From the NCBI RefSeq assembly GCF_001949145.1, contig NW_019091433.1, forward strand, positions 210,400-274,399: a DNA stretch of 64,000 nucleotides. Reading direction: 5' to 3'. Each line of letters opens with the position of its first letter. Positions within the stretch are counted from its first letter, which is position 1. Positions 11,973 to 22,400 of this stretch are shown here, piece after piece. The position numbers and the translations under genes are program-made. The DNA comes from Acanthaster planci (lineage: Eukaryota; Echinodermata; Asteroidea; Valvatida; Acanthasteridae). Under the pieces are notes generated by a model, which saw nothing but the letters and a program-made list of their open reading frames with translations, made no database searches and was not told where the DNA came from.

Positions 11973-12477
11973 TCTACACAGAATCAAGCACGGCTTGAGC
12001 GAAGAAAAAATTTGAAAATGGGGCGAAGTGGCAGCGGGGCAATGTGGGGATGGGGCGAAGTGACATCGGAAGGAGTGGAAGCGGGGCGACGCGGGTACGG
12101 GTACGTGTCTGATCGAGCATGCACTGACATGACCGGTGGTCAAATCGATTCCCAGGCTGTGGCATGCTAGTAATAAGCTTCAAAATAAGTTCTACTTCCC
12201 CTATTGCATTAGGAGTGTATGTAGACCTACATATCTTCTTACCGTAAGAATTTAAAGATGGTCTTGTTCTATGAAAAATCAAATTTCAAGTTGTTAGCGC
12301 ACGAAACTCCAGCAAGCAGTATAGCATGTACACTATCTAATTTAATAGAATGGTACCTCGGCTATCCCAAAAATGGCAACTGCTATAGTATTATTTCGTG
12401 TACACATACTGTACATGTACATGGAAACTACACTTAGTACACTCAAGATTTTTTCCGCGCATGCAGTTCGTGTCGAG

Positions 12478-13563
12478 GCCATTGTAGTCTTGGTTCCAAG
12501 ACGTTACTATCTGTAGCTAGCGTAGTAAATTTTGGCAGTCAACAGAGGGCGCTATGTGACAGACGAGATCTGTATTACAGGATTGCACTACACCAAACAA
12601 GCGCCCATAGCAAACAGTGCAAAATTGGACCGAAATAGCGCCGCCTGTCACGTTTGACTCGTGAAGAAGTTGACCTACGTTTTTTCACTGGAAGTTCAAG
12701 ACTATGGCCAGAAGATCACTTGTCGTTTTAACTTCATTGGGGTTAGCCACGAATATCTTTTTTCGCCTTTCAAGGAAGATACCCCCAAAACAGTAGTAAA
12801 ACTAAGCGCTCATTTCTGAATGTAGCCGGCCGCCTCTATCCAAAATAGGCCCGCAATTTAGGGCTAATTATCAGTCCCAAATTCGGGATTTATGGAAATT
12901 TTTCTATGATCCCTCCTGGTTATGTCCTGTCTTATTGTAAAAATCCCGTGGGATCACAAAATGTTAATGAGCTCACGCGGAGAATTACAACGATTTGGTG
13001 GAATGCACCGACAGGTTACATGCGTTTATGTCTGTGGTCTGTATTTTCAGTAACAATAATTTTGCCCAATCATAGACATAAAATTACCTAGGGCCGTTTT
13101 CCAATACTCAACTTCGGCTCTGTCTCAGGCTTCAACTTTTTTACTAGCTGGCTTTGAAGCTGTAAGCGCAGCAATCAGTCTAACAGTGCCACAGAACATC
13201 AAATAAGATGCAAGAAAGCCACAAATTACAGTAATCCAATGTAATTTAAACACTTCAGGCCAACAATCAAGCATTTTTCACCATGGAGTATCCGCTTTCA
13301 TCAGAATGCCAAACAGAGTGATACATCAAAACAAAAAAACTCAATTTGCTCTTTCCAATACAAATGAAAACTCAAAAGGTAGCTCTGGCGAATTAAGACT
13401 CATTTTCACAGGGTGGGTCACATCATGGAGGTAGATTCTACCTCCATGGTCACATTTATGTGAGTGTGCACAATCGGCAGTCACATAGCGCCCTCTGTTG
13501 ACTGGCAAAATTTACTGCGCGAACACAGATAGTGACGTTTTGTAACCAAGACTAAGGCCATGG
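12478..13563. mobile_element. 1.1-kb non-autonomous DNA transposon, ~80-bp inverted ends
   Basis: The left end (12478-12563) runs through TAGTCTTGGTTCCAAGACGT, ACTATCTGT, AGTAAATTTTGGCAGTC and AACAGAGGGCGCTATGTGAC. The right end (about 13480-13563) is its reverse complement with about 85 percent identity by eye. No transposase frame lies inside. The inner part has a perfect 11-bp hairpin at 13424-13448. It sits between the divergent NDUFB1 gene and the 165-aa gene, within 420 bp of the latter's start codon. Confidence 0.8.
13424..13448. repeat. Perfect short hairpin in the 12.5-13.6 kb element
   Basis: CATGGAGGTAG, a 3-base loop, then CTACCTCCATG: 11 perfect base pairs. It lies inside the 1.1-kb inverted-repeat element near its right end. 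Confidence 0.85.
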
Positions 13564-13982
13564 TCGCCAACACTTTATCACGTTTACTGCACTGGTACAT
13601 GATGCCGGCATCATTTTGGGCCGAGTATTAATTGTAGTTGTACAGATTAGACGCATTTAGCGGGTTTTTTTTTTGACAATTGAGGGCATTATTTTGTTAT
13701 AGCATGAATATCCAGTGTTGGTCAGTAGTTGTTGACTCACTACCCATGATTAGGAAGTTTTCGATCTCACCAGAGGGTTTGAAAACCATTTTCGAGTTGT
13801 GATCACTAGAGCACAGTACGCTGTCTTGGTTGCCACATGGAGTTCTGTCGATCTTAGTTGCATATTATCTGCATAAAAATACCCAGATTCAAAGCAGGTG
13901 TATGTGGACATAACTATTTTTTCTGTTTGTTTAGATGCGATTCTATACATCTGGATAACAAAAGTGATGCAACTCTGTGAGG

Positions 13983-14480
13983 ATGAGAAAGGAAAGGCTG
14001 ACATCTTATGAGATGGAGCAAGAACTTGGACAAGGCTGGAGTGATGAAGGTGTAGCAATGCTCTGCTTTGACTCGTCCAGCAGCGCATTCCAGGGGAGAC
14101 TGGTCACACCCACAGGCAAACAGTATGGCCTTATGGGTAAATCCTGTGGCCCCCCTCCAGACACCCACTTCCACCAGTGTTGCTTCGACGAAGACCCGGT
14201 GTTCTTCAAAATCACTGTCATTGATTACAAGAGGAGAAGTGAGACTTTGCTGGACTACATCATGAAGACAAACGGGGACAACTGTTCACTGACGTCAGAC
14301 AATCTTGAATTCAGTACAGATGAATTGTTGACCGATGAGAAGGCAGATGATGTAATTAAAAGGTTCTTTGACAAGAGTCTTCTGGGCAAGGACTGCCTTG
14401 TTTGTGTTGGACAGTGGAAGATGCAGGTGAACTTTCCTTGTCCAGAGAAGAAAGATGAGGGGGACGACTCTGACTTTTGA
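13983..14480 (+). CDS. Unrecognised 165-aa protein
   Basis: I do not recognise this family. The intact frame of 165 codons starts at ATG 13983; in-frame stops at 13956 and 13965 exclude a longer product. A strong acceptor (TTTTTCTGTTTGTTTAG) ends at 13934, so a short 5' untranslated stretch is probably joined to an upstream exon. The composition is protein-like: a glycine/cysteine-rich middle (YGLMGKSCGPPPDTHFHQCC, then FDEDPVFFKI), a mixed alpha/beta-looking second half with IKRFFDKSLLGKDCLVCVG, and an acidic tail EKKDEGDDSDF. Seven cysteines, no signal peptide and no membrane segment, which suggests a cytosolic or nuclear protein. Codon use and lack of internal stops over 500 bp, against stop-rich surroundings, argue for a real gene. 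Divergent from NDUFB1. Function unknown. Confidence 0.75.
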   Translation: MRKERLTSYEMEQELGQGWSDEGVAMLCFDSSSSAFQGRLVTPTGKQYGLMGKSCGPPPDTHFHQCCFDEDPVFFKITVIDYKRRSETLLDYIMKTNGDNCSLTSDNLEFSTDELLTDEKADDVIKRFFDKSLLGKDCLVCVGQWKMQVNFPCPEKKDEGDDSDF

Positions 14481-14768
14481 GCTGCATTTTGAAATATAAG
14501 AATCACTACAGATAATAGTGGTACGGAAGTCAGTGCCGTGTGACCACAACACAATTTTCTAATTGGCACATTCAATCTCTTGGCACATGGTCAGCAGCAG
14601 CAAAAGCTGACATGGTTGAAAAGGTCACTTGTAAAGGAACTTTGGAACATGGCTGAATACTCGAAAGAAAACGACGCTATCACTTGTCTCTTGGTCAAAG
14701 CTGTTTATTTTATTTACAAAATGAACTGTGCTTACAATACACATTTCCCATTCAAGTAAAGCTATGCA

Positions 14769-14774
14769 AATAAA
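14769..14774 (+). promoter_or_regulatory. Candidate poly(A) signal for the 165-aa gene
   Basis: AATAAA about 290 bp after the stop codon, a plausible 3' end for a short transcript. Inference only. Confidence 0.3.
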
Positions 14775-17224
14775 TGCAATGTTAATTATGGTGAACAGTT
14801 TGTTTCCATTGTTCAAGTGTTTTGTCTACTCTTCCAAATGTTTTTGCTAGAAACCATTTTTAAATCATTTTCAGTCTATTTACTGTCAACCTTTGACATC
14901 TACTTTGCACTTTTTAAGGTTGAAAATTGTCTCTCGGCACACTGGAGTCCCTTTGTACCGTCAAACCCCTTAATGAGATGCATGGGACTTGACGAGGATT
15001 GATGCAACTCCTTGTGTCATCAAGAGTGAAAACAATACAAAGATGAGCAAAATGTCTACGTGGATCTCATTTTCAGGGTTTAACTCAACCACAGACAAGA
15101 GAGTACTTAACCCATATTCTACAGACACTTTAAATTTTTTATCTTTATCAAGAACTCTTGCTGGGTGACTCCTGTATGGAATAAACTTCAGAAAAAGTGA
15201 CATCGAAGGGCCAACTTCAATGCAGTCTAGATTTTTTGTGAGTAAAGTCTTTCTAAATGCACCTTTGTGCCATTTAACTTAGTTCTTGTGCCATTTTAGG
15301 GGGAATTAGCAGTGTTGTAATCAAGTCCATCACAAGTCATTGAGTCTTAAGCCAATTCTATTCAAATAAGCTGTAACAAAAGTATTCTTTTGTCAATGGT
15401 CACCCTCGCACCTGAGACTGGCCTTGTGAAAGGACTTGTGAGGGACTCGAATACAACACTGGAATTTGGACGCCTTGATTTTTAATGCTAATGAAAATTT
15501 GTATGTTCATGAGCAAGGGTTCCATGTCAACTCAAGAATAAACTTTCTATTCATGAAGTAACGGCACAGACATGTACAGGTATGCAGGTGGTGAACCTCT
15601 GGATTTTCTTTTCTTTGGTGCTTCATGCCAGCACAGGCCACAGTGCAAAGTTTACTAATAAGTAATTTTAGAAAGCCAAATTGGGGTCCACACTTTGAAA
15701 TTAATTTGAGAGTGACTCCGGTAACTCACGGCAACGGCACCCTCATTTAGCAGGAAGGAGCATCATGAAAATTTGAAATGCACAAAAAGTACACTTTTCA
15801 AAAAGACTAACTACAGTGGGACGTCAAATAGTTCTCGTACATTGGAGATGAGCACAACAGTACAAAGTTACACAAAGTATGTCTCCAGTAACCTTCTGGC
15901 CACAGCCCCATTAACCCTAACACTCCTCAGTCCTCCAACAGGTGAAGGATTGAGGAGGGTTAGGGTTAAAGTAGCCAGAATGTTTATTGTCTTTCATGAG
16001 TAGCATACATGTATATGAAAAGTCATTTTGGTGGCTTTGCTACAGCTTCTTATTTTCAATTATTTGCCATCACATCCGAAAGATCAAAAGGCTGTACATT
16101 CATTAAAATCCAAGCACATACATGTGTAATAATGTCTGATGCCATCTTAAAGCTCCACATATTTGCTAATTTTGAGGATTTCTTTACAGACCATAAAAGT
16201 AACATAACATACGGCAACTTTTAAAATGTCACAATACCTGAATTATGTTGAATTAATACAAAACTTTCCTGAAAAATATTCTTGGAAGAGCTTTCAAATA
16301 TGAACTACAAGAATTTCTCAATCCAAAATAAATAAAGGAAAATAATGGGAAACCTCGGCAAAAAGAATTGACCAAATCCAGAAAGCCAGATCAGTACTCC
16401 ACGTTATTAATTAGAGAAACAAAGTCAAAATGAACTCTGCCAAATACCACTTTAACTCCTTTCACAGGCAGGAATTAATGATTTGCCAATACACACCAAT
16501 TTGATCAGTGTCATTCTAAAAAGATCAATTTTTGGTTCTGCATTAATAATAATTTTCATTAATGTTCAAGCAGTATAATTTTTTTTTTCATTTAAAAAAC
16601 AGCATCACACTGCGTCTATATTTTGCTTAATGCGTGGGAAATATTTTATAACTTCCAATCTTAAGGAAATATTTCATAGATTTTCAATTTGCACGTCTAA
16701 TAATTCTCATGAAGTACAATTCCTTGCTCCACATCACTCGCACAATGTTAGGCACGAGACGTACATGTACATATTATAAGAAATTTGCATGAACTTTAAA
16801 ATAATTTTTTTAAAAGCCAAATTGCTCTGGAAACGTTCAATCTTTCATCAAGCAGTCCAAAATGTATATTTTCACCCTGCAGGAATCATAAACATACGTC
16901 TATGGTTGATGTGTTACAAGAGGGTACCTTTTAAAGTACCATCACTTAATTAACCCAAACCTTTGACATTTTCTTCAAGGAGGCTTCCTACTGAATCCAC
17001 CCATACAAAATACTAGCAATCCAACCAAAAATTCTTCCCTTATAAATCTCTACCGTTGTGCTGGTGCTTCACAGTCTTGAATCCATGAAAATCAGGCAGA
17101 ACAAGGACCGAACGCCAACTTCAGGTCCACCTTTGGCTTAACTTTCACGATGTTGGTCTTGTAAGCTGAGATCCTCCGGTTCAATGCAGTCAGAGTTTCT
17201 GTCACATGAACAACAGCCCGACAT
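14775..17224. other. Spacer without recognisable gene
   Basis: AT-rich sequence between the 165-aa gene and SMIM12. It contains one tiny TTAA-flanked element (15911-15969) and otherwise nothing I can support. The open frames here are short and lack splice-site support. The right part may include SMIM12 3' untranslated sequence. Confidence 0.4.
15911..15969. mobile_element. Tiny TTAA-flanked piggyBac-like MITE (59 bp)
   Basis: TTAA then CCCTAACACTCCTCAGTCC, a 13-base loop, then GGATTGAGGAGGGTTAGGG and TTAA. The arms are 19 bp with two mismatches. TTAA duplication plus termini starting CCCTA are the piggyBac signature. Related copies are at 44283, 49214 and probably 51333. Confidence 0.7.
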
Positions 17225-17431
17225 GGAGCAAAATTCTGGAGTGCTTTCATTTATTCCAACAATTTGAAGACTGGTTCTGGGAGCTAAATTGAATCAAAGA
17301 TGTACGTGAAGCTGTGGTTGGAAAAAAGGAGCAAAATTCTGGAGTGCTTTCATTTTATTCCAACAATTTGAAGACTGGTTCTGGGAGCTAAATTGAATCA
17401 AAGATGTACGTGAAGCTGTGGTTGGAAAAAA
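17225..17431. repeat. Near-perfect tandem duplication, 103-bp unit x2
   Basis: Two adjacent copies start at 17225 and 17328 (GGAGCAAAATTCTGGAGTGC). They differ only by one extra T in the T-run near CATTTTATTCC and by the length of the closing A-run. They lie in the probable SMIM12 3' untranslated region (minus strand), where each copy provides an AATAAA on the minus strand. Either a recent duplication or an assembly collapse/expansion. Confidence 0.85.
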
Positions 17432-17651
17432 AAAATTTGACAGGTCTAATGTGATTTGCAAAATCAGCCACATCCAACGTCAAAGCGTGCGATTGGACGA
17501 ATGCAAAAGAATCCAGGGGTACAAAAAAAATAAAAACACCGAGGACTAGAAATAACCAATTGTTGGTTCTGGAATAATTCAGCATGGCTATTCAAATTGT
17601 GTCGTTTAAAAGGGAAGTGTTCAGTTGAGCTCATAGTTCACGGCAACCAAT

Positions 17652-17915
17652 TCACTTGCTCAGTGGATTTCGGTCTAGCACAGTTCTGGGGATGAATTTG
17701 CGGTCTTTCAAACTGTCAACATCCGTGCAATCTTTCTCGGCATAAGATGCCAGTAAACGTTCCTCCCTCTCCTCCGCGATGCTCGCCCTGGCTGGCTGCT
17801 TGTCACTCCGCCATGTTCTCTCTATGTAGAACCCAAAGGCTCCAACAACAAGGGCTACAGGGAATGTGACATATGGAGCATAGGTGCGCAAGCCCGCAAG
17901 GATGACTGGCCACAT
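17652..17915 (-). CDS. SMIM12: SMIM12, small integral membrane protein 12
   Basis: Single-exon coding region of 87 residues. It begins MWPVILAGLRTYAPYVTFPV and continues into a hydrophobic span ending at GFYIERTW, a single membrane segment at about residues 3-29. A charged tail follows with SIAEEREERLL and SLKDRKFIPRTVLDRN. Human SMIM12 (92 aa) has the same MWPV start, RTYAPYVTFPVA block, a matching ER-rich segment and SLKD...F.P+.VLNRN end. The molecular function of the family is not established. The longer frame begins nine codons earlier, but the family starts at MWPV, so I chose 17915. An acceptor-like TCTCTTCTAG about 57 bp upstream suggests a 5' non-coding exon. Divergent from DDHD1, whose ATG is 1.5 kb to the right. 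Confidence 0.93.
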   Translation of the reverse strand: MWPVILAGLRTYAPYVTFPVALVVGAFGFYIERTWRSDKQPARASIAEEREERLLASYAEKDCTDVDSLKDRKFIPRTVLDRNPLSK

Positions 17916-18116
17916 GGTGACTTTGTTGGGATGAGGTACCACTTTGTTTGATATTTTGACAAAGTAGCCTTACTAGAAGAGAGATGAACTTTTCTGAAAT
18001 GACAAAAGAAGCAGGACATCAGCTCAGACCTTAAGTGCAATATTACTGGCAGTTCAACCATAATTAAGATGCACAATAAACCATTAGCAAATCCCACTCA
18101 CACATAGCAAATGATT

Positions 18117-18782
18117 TGGGGTCAACTCGTACCCTCAATGAAAACACACGCATTTGTGACCCAAACGGATTACGACTGTTTCTTCCTTTTTTACCCCAAA
18201 CGGATTACGACGATTTGTCTTCCCTTTATCCAGTTTTTCTCATGTTTTGGATGATGTTAGACGCTAGGGACATTTATTCATCTTATATCATTAAAATGGT
18301 GAAACTCGCAATTATGGTCCCACAAACGAAAGCTGGACAATTAATTTTATTTTATAAATAATTTCAATTTTCTATTTTTTTTCTTGTGCAGGGACCAAAT
18401 TACGGAAATTTCCCTTCCCAGGCCACCGTGATTGGTCAGATAAGAAAAAGAATGAGAAGGAAAAAAATCTCTTTTCCTGTAGTCAGATGCCATTTACAGG
18501 TATGTCCTACTTTCTAAACACGGTGGGGATTTTTAAATGAAGTCCGACTGGTAGAAAGAAATTTATACACTTTATACATGATGTACATGTACAACCCCAT
18601 ATTATGCTCTGCACATTCTCTGCTGACTGGGCCTGGGGAGTACGAGTTGACTCGGGTACCAGCCAACCTGGGTGTGAGTTAACATGGGTGCGAGTTGACC
18701 TGGGTATGAGTTAATTTGGGTGCATATTTTGGGGTACGAGTTGACCGGGTACGAGTTAGCCCAGGTACGAGTTGACCCATTT
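18117..18782. mobile_element. Candidate element bounded by inverted GGGTCAACTCGTACC
   Basis: GGGGTCAACTCGTACCCTC near 18118 is answered by GGTACGAGTTGACCCA near 18765. The right side (about 18630-18782) has six or more diverged direct copies of the phrase GGGTACGAGTTGAC. Inside are two direct copies of CCAAACGGATTACGAC (18160 and 18197). Subterminal repeats of this kind are usual in non-autonomous DNA elements, but the boundaries are approximate. Confidence 0.5.
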
Positions 18783-18790
18783 CATAGTTA

Positions 18791-18820
18791 GTAGGCCTAC
18801 ATACATGTATGTAGGCCTAC
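18791..18820. repeat. Perfect 30-bp palindrome
   Basis: The 15-base half-site GTAGGCCTACATACA is followed immediately by its exact reverse complement, with no loop. It lies just right of the GGGTACGAGTTGAC array. Its core is a version of the ACATGT palindrome common in this window. Confidence 0.95.
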
Positions 18821-19282
18821 ATGATGTACATGTACGTCTCTCTTGTATTCAACTTTTAAAGTTGTAGCAACTCGCAATCATGGCAATGGGACAAGTTATT
18901 GTTCAAATCATTATAAACTAGATTAACATCCTCCCTGATTACCTTATAACAATGCTAAGTTACAAGTTCTCAAACATACAATAAGACTTTGGTTCCGTTT
19001 TCACTTCCAGGTGCATTAAACTTACTTACACGCAAAGGAGGTGAAACTTGCTAAAATCCGGTTTGTGTGGCTCAACAATTAATTGCACAGGTAATCCTTG
19101 GTAGCGCCCTCAATAGTTGTAACTAGCTCAAGCTGGAGCCTCATTCCTGGTTTCAATTTATATTTGAGAATGCGTGCAGTGTAGTGGTGCAAGACATATT
19201 CAAGCGTTAAAAAATGTGGTTGTAACGTGACAATGACATCATATTCACACATAATGAACGTACACATGCATCATGTGCGTGT

Positions 19283-19346
19283 AGCCTGTAAATTGTGTTG
19301 AGTAGGCCTAGGCCTACGACATGTAAAACGAAACAATTTACAGGCT
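19283..19346. repeat. Nested inverted repeat upstream of DDHD1
   Basis: Perfect 14-bp arms AGCCTGTAAATTGT (19283-19296) and ACAATTTACAGGCT (19333-19346) enclose a 16-bp palindrome GTAGGCCTAGGCCTAC (19302-19317). It ends 97 bp before the DDHD1 start codon, in the presumed 5' untranslated region or promoter. Confidence 0.9.
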
Positions 19347-19354
19347 GATGGTTG

Positions 19355-19362
19355 TGACGTAA
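19355..19362 (+). promoter_or_regulatory. CRE-like site TGACGTAA
   Basis: TGACGTAA lies 81 bp upstream of the DDHD1 ATG, one base from the CREB/ATF consensus TGACGTCA. A single short match; function is only inferred. Confidence 0.25.
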
Positions 19363-19442
19363 GGAAACAGTGGCACGCAAGACAACGTTTAATTTCCAGT
19401 GTTTGAAACTTCCTTACAAAGTATCGTAATGAGCATTACAGC

Positions 19443-22400
19443 ATGAGTTTCTCACCTCCTGGCGATTCGTCATTTCAGAGCGCATACTCCCTTGACTCCG
19501 ACATAAACAACGGCACAGTGGATGAGCAAAGCCTCGGGTTTAGCTTTGGCATTATGCACCAGGTACAGTATTTTTAATTTTATTTTGAAAAATAAACATG
19601 ATAAATATTTATTAAAATAAAAGGCTAACAGGGCCTCCTAATAAATAACACCGGTACTGCGTTCAAAATAGCTCTATATCCTGCTTATTGGAAAATACCA
19701 GCATTTAACAGTGATAAACATGATAAAGAATAGGCCTAAACTACATTGTACATGTAAATTAATGAAGAAACGCTGACTAATAATGATTATAGAGGGATTG
19801 CACCTCACTTTTTTTTCAATGGTTCCTCTCCATATTAAAGGACCTTAAAGTATTACCAAGTACCACCTGCAAGGGGTCTGTTTAATTTATGAGTGAAACA
19901 AATATCATGTTTACCTTGAAAACACCCTTTCTTTTCTGCCATGGTCCATAGACTTTGTGCATAAAGTCTAAGGCGATGGCCAGATGTGGAACTCTTTCTG
20001 GAAATTCATTTGTATGCACATTTTAATGTGAATGTTTATCTTTTATCATAGTATTTTAATTCCAGAATATATACTCATAAATCTGGAATACCAATACCTG
20101 GTATTTTAATATTGATTGTGCTAATTGACAGTAGGAAATTCATGCTATTGGTTAATTGAAATTTTCTTTGAGCAGTCAACTTTGAAAATATCCAAACCTT
20201 CGATGTGTTTGTGTTTTACTGTAGAAATAGAGTTACCTGATTGATTTTGTACACAGGCAATGGATCATGAGCATCGTACCCTTGCTGACGAATATCAAAG
20301 ACCACCTGCTTACAATCCCTTTATCCACCAAGAGGAGCAAGACAGCACCCCAACTAATGAAGATGCCTCCAAATCGAAGAAGAAACCCCCGCCCCCGCGG
20401 CCCCCACCTCCAAGGCGGGCCAAGAGCAAAGAGGATGACGTCGTGCAAAAGCTGAGGGTGAATCGTGTCAGGTGGTTCTACAGGGACGAAGCCAACAAAA
20501 AGTGGGTGCCGTTCATTGGATATGACTCTTGTCAGCTGGAATGGAAGTACCGAAAGGTCTATGAGCAGGGAGAAGTGGGGGACGAGAACATCGAGCGAGT
20601 CTTGGTGCGGGGAGGGTTATACGAAGTGGATATACTGGACAAGAAATGTCTTTCTATCTTCTGGTCAGGTATGCCAGCAGAGCACTGCCCATGTCAGTTT
20701 TTCAGAATGTACCTCACAAGCACGTTTGCTTATTCTATTTTTGAGCACATGCTGTTCCAAGCCTGGAGGGCCTGAGAACGTGGCAGGTTTTCGTAATTGG
20801 GAGCTATGGATGTAACGACCATTTTGGGGAGCAACGCAGTCATTCTTTACAATTAGTCAGTCACGCTGCCGAATTGTTCAATCCGATAGAAATCTCAGGC
20901 CTTCATAGCCTTTTATAACTGAATTTGAAGGAAAGGTGATTGGCCGATGGTAGAAGAATCAACATATCTCATTACTCTATCCATTAATGACACAGGTGTG
21001 AACAGATCTCATAGATCAACTGGTCGTAATAAACATTTAAACATCCCAACAAAATAAGTTTATAAGTCCATTCATAAACCATTCCAAACATTTGGAAAGT
21101 AGTGCAAGAAATCAGTGCTTCCAGATTTTTGTCAAAGTAGCTCACTGAAACAATCCAGTGCATAACAGTAGTAATAATAATCATAACCACATTTCTTAAG
21201 CACCTAATACAATTGAGTTCCTAAGCGCTTTTCCATTATTATTACCTGTGCTCACTGGGCCAGTTACACATTCCAAATACCATCTCAGCTCCCTGGGGAG
21301 TACACAGCTCAATGCTGCCATTTCGGCACAAAGCGGCTAAATCAATCAGAACAGCCATCTCCACCCTCACAGGTACCCAATTACTCTGTTTGGGGAGAGG
21401 CAATGGGTGACAAAGTGCCTTGCCCAAGGGCACACGCACCATGACCCCAGGGGGGGTTCGAACCCGCAACCTGCGGCTTTACCCACTCACTACAAATCTG
21501 GTGCATAACAAGACTTGTTCAAATCTTTTTATGTGAATAGCAAAAAGGGAGCACATATATGCTTTTTTGTGTGTGAAAAACACCTTTCACTTTGTGTTTT
21601 CCATATCATCGATTGCCCCCAGATGAAAAAGTTGATGTCATGCGTGGCACTTGGTTTTACTATGGAAACTCTGAACCTTTGGAAGAAAGTATAGCCAGCC
21701 AGATTGAGACGGAACATTTTGCCGAGTTTGGGGGGCAAAAGATCGTGGAGGAAGCACAACCAAAGAAAGGACCCAAACAAGGTGGGACCACAGTGCAATG
21801 AACGGCACTGTCTCTCTTAAACGACCCAACCGCAGGTCGTAATGATGAACTTTCAATTTAAGGACCACGGACGCCTTGATTATTTTTTTTTTGTAACTTT
21901 CTTCTGTGAAGTAATGATATTTGTAGCCATCTTTGCCCTGCAAAATTAGAGCAAAAACGGTACTGTAATCTCAAGAGTCAAGTTGAAATTGTTTGATTTT
22001 GTTTGGCAGCAAATTACTTAAAGAGGACAATCTGTAATTTAAACACTTTGAAAATGTTGATCTGAGAGCCCTTTGGCCACCAACAACCAGCCATGTTTCA
22101 TTTTCAAAAATGTCCATGTTCTGCCCTGCTCACCTGTCATTAAATCACGTAAAGAGGATGTTGGAAGAAAAAGAAAGAGGCAGCTTGAGTGCTGTTTAAA
22201 TCCACCATTATCTCTTTGGGGGGGGCAGTCTGTAATCTTGCTGGATGATGGTTTCATCTTTTTATCTCCAGCTTTAAAGCAGCTACGATTCAGAGACCAC
22301 CATGTTGACTGGAACAGCATCCGAGATGTCTACATATACAGCAACTCAACGAGCTCCAGGATTGCACGATCCATCGGCACGACCATTGGCTTTTCCAAAG

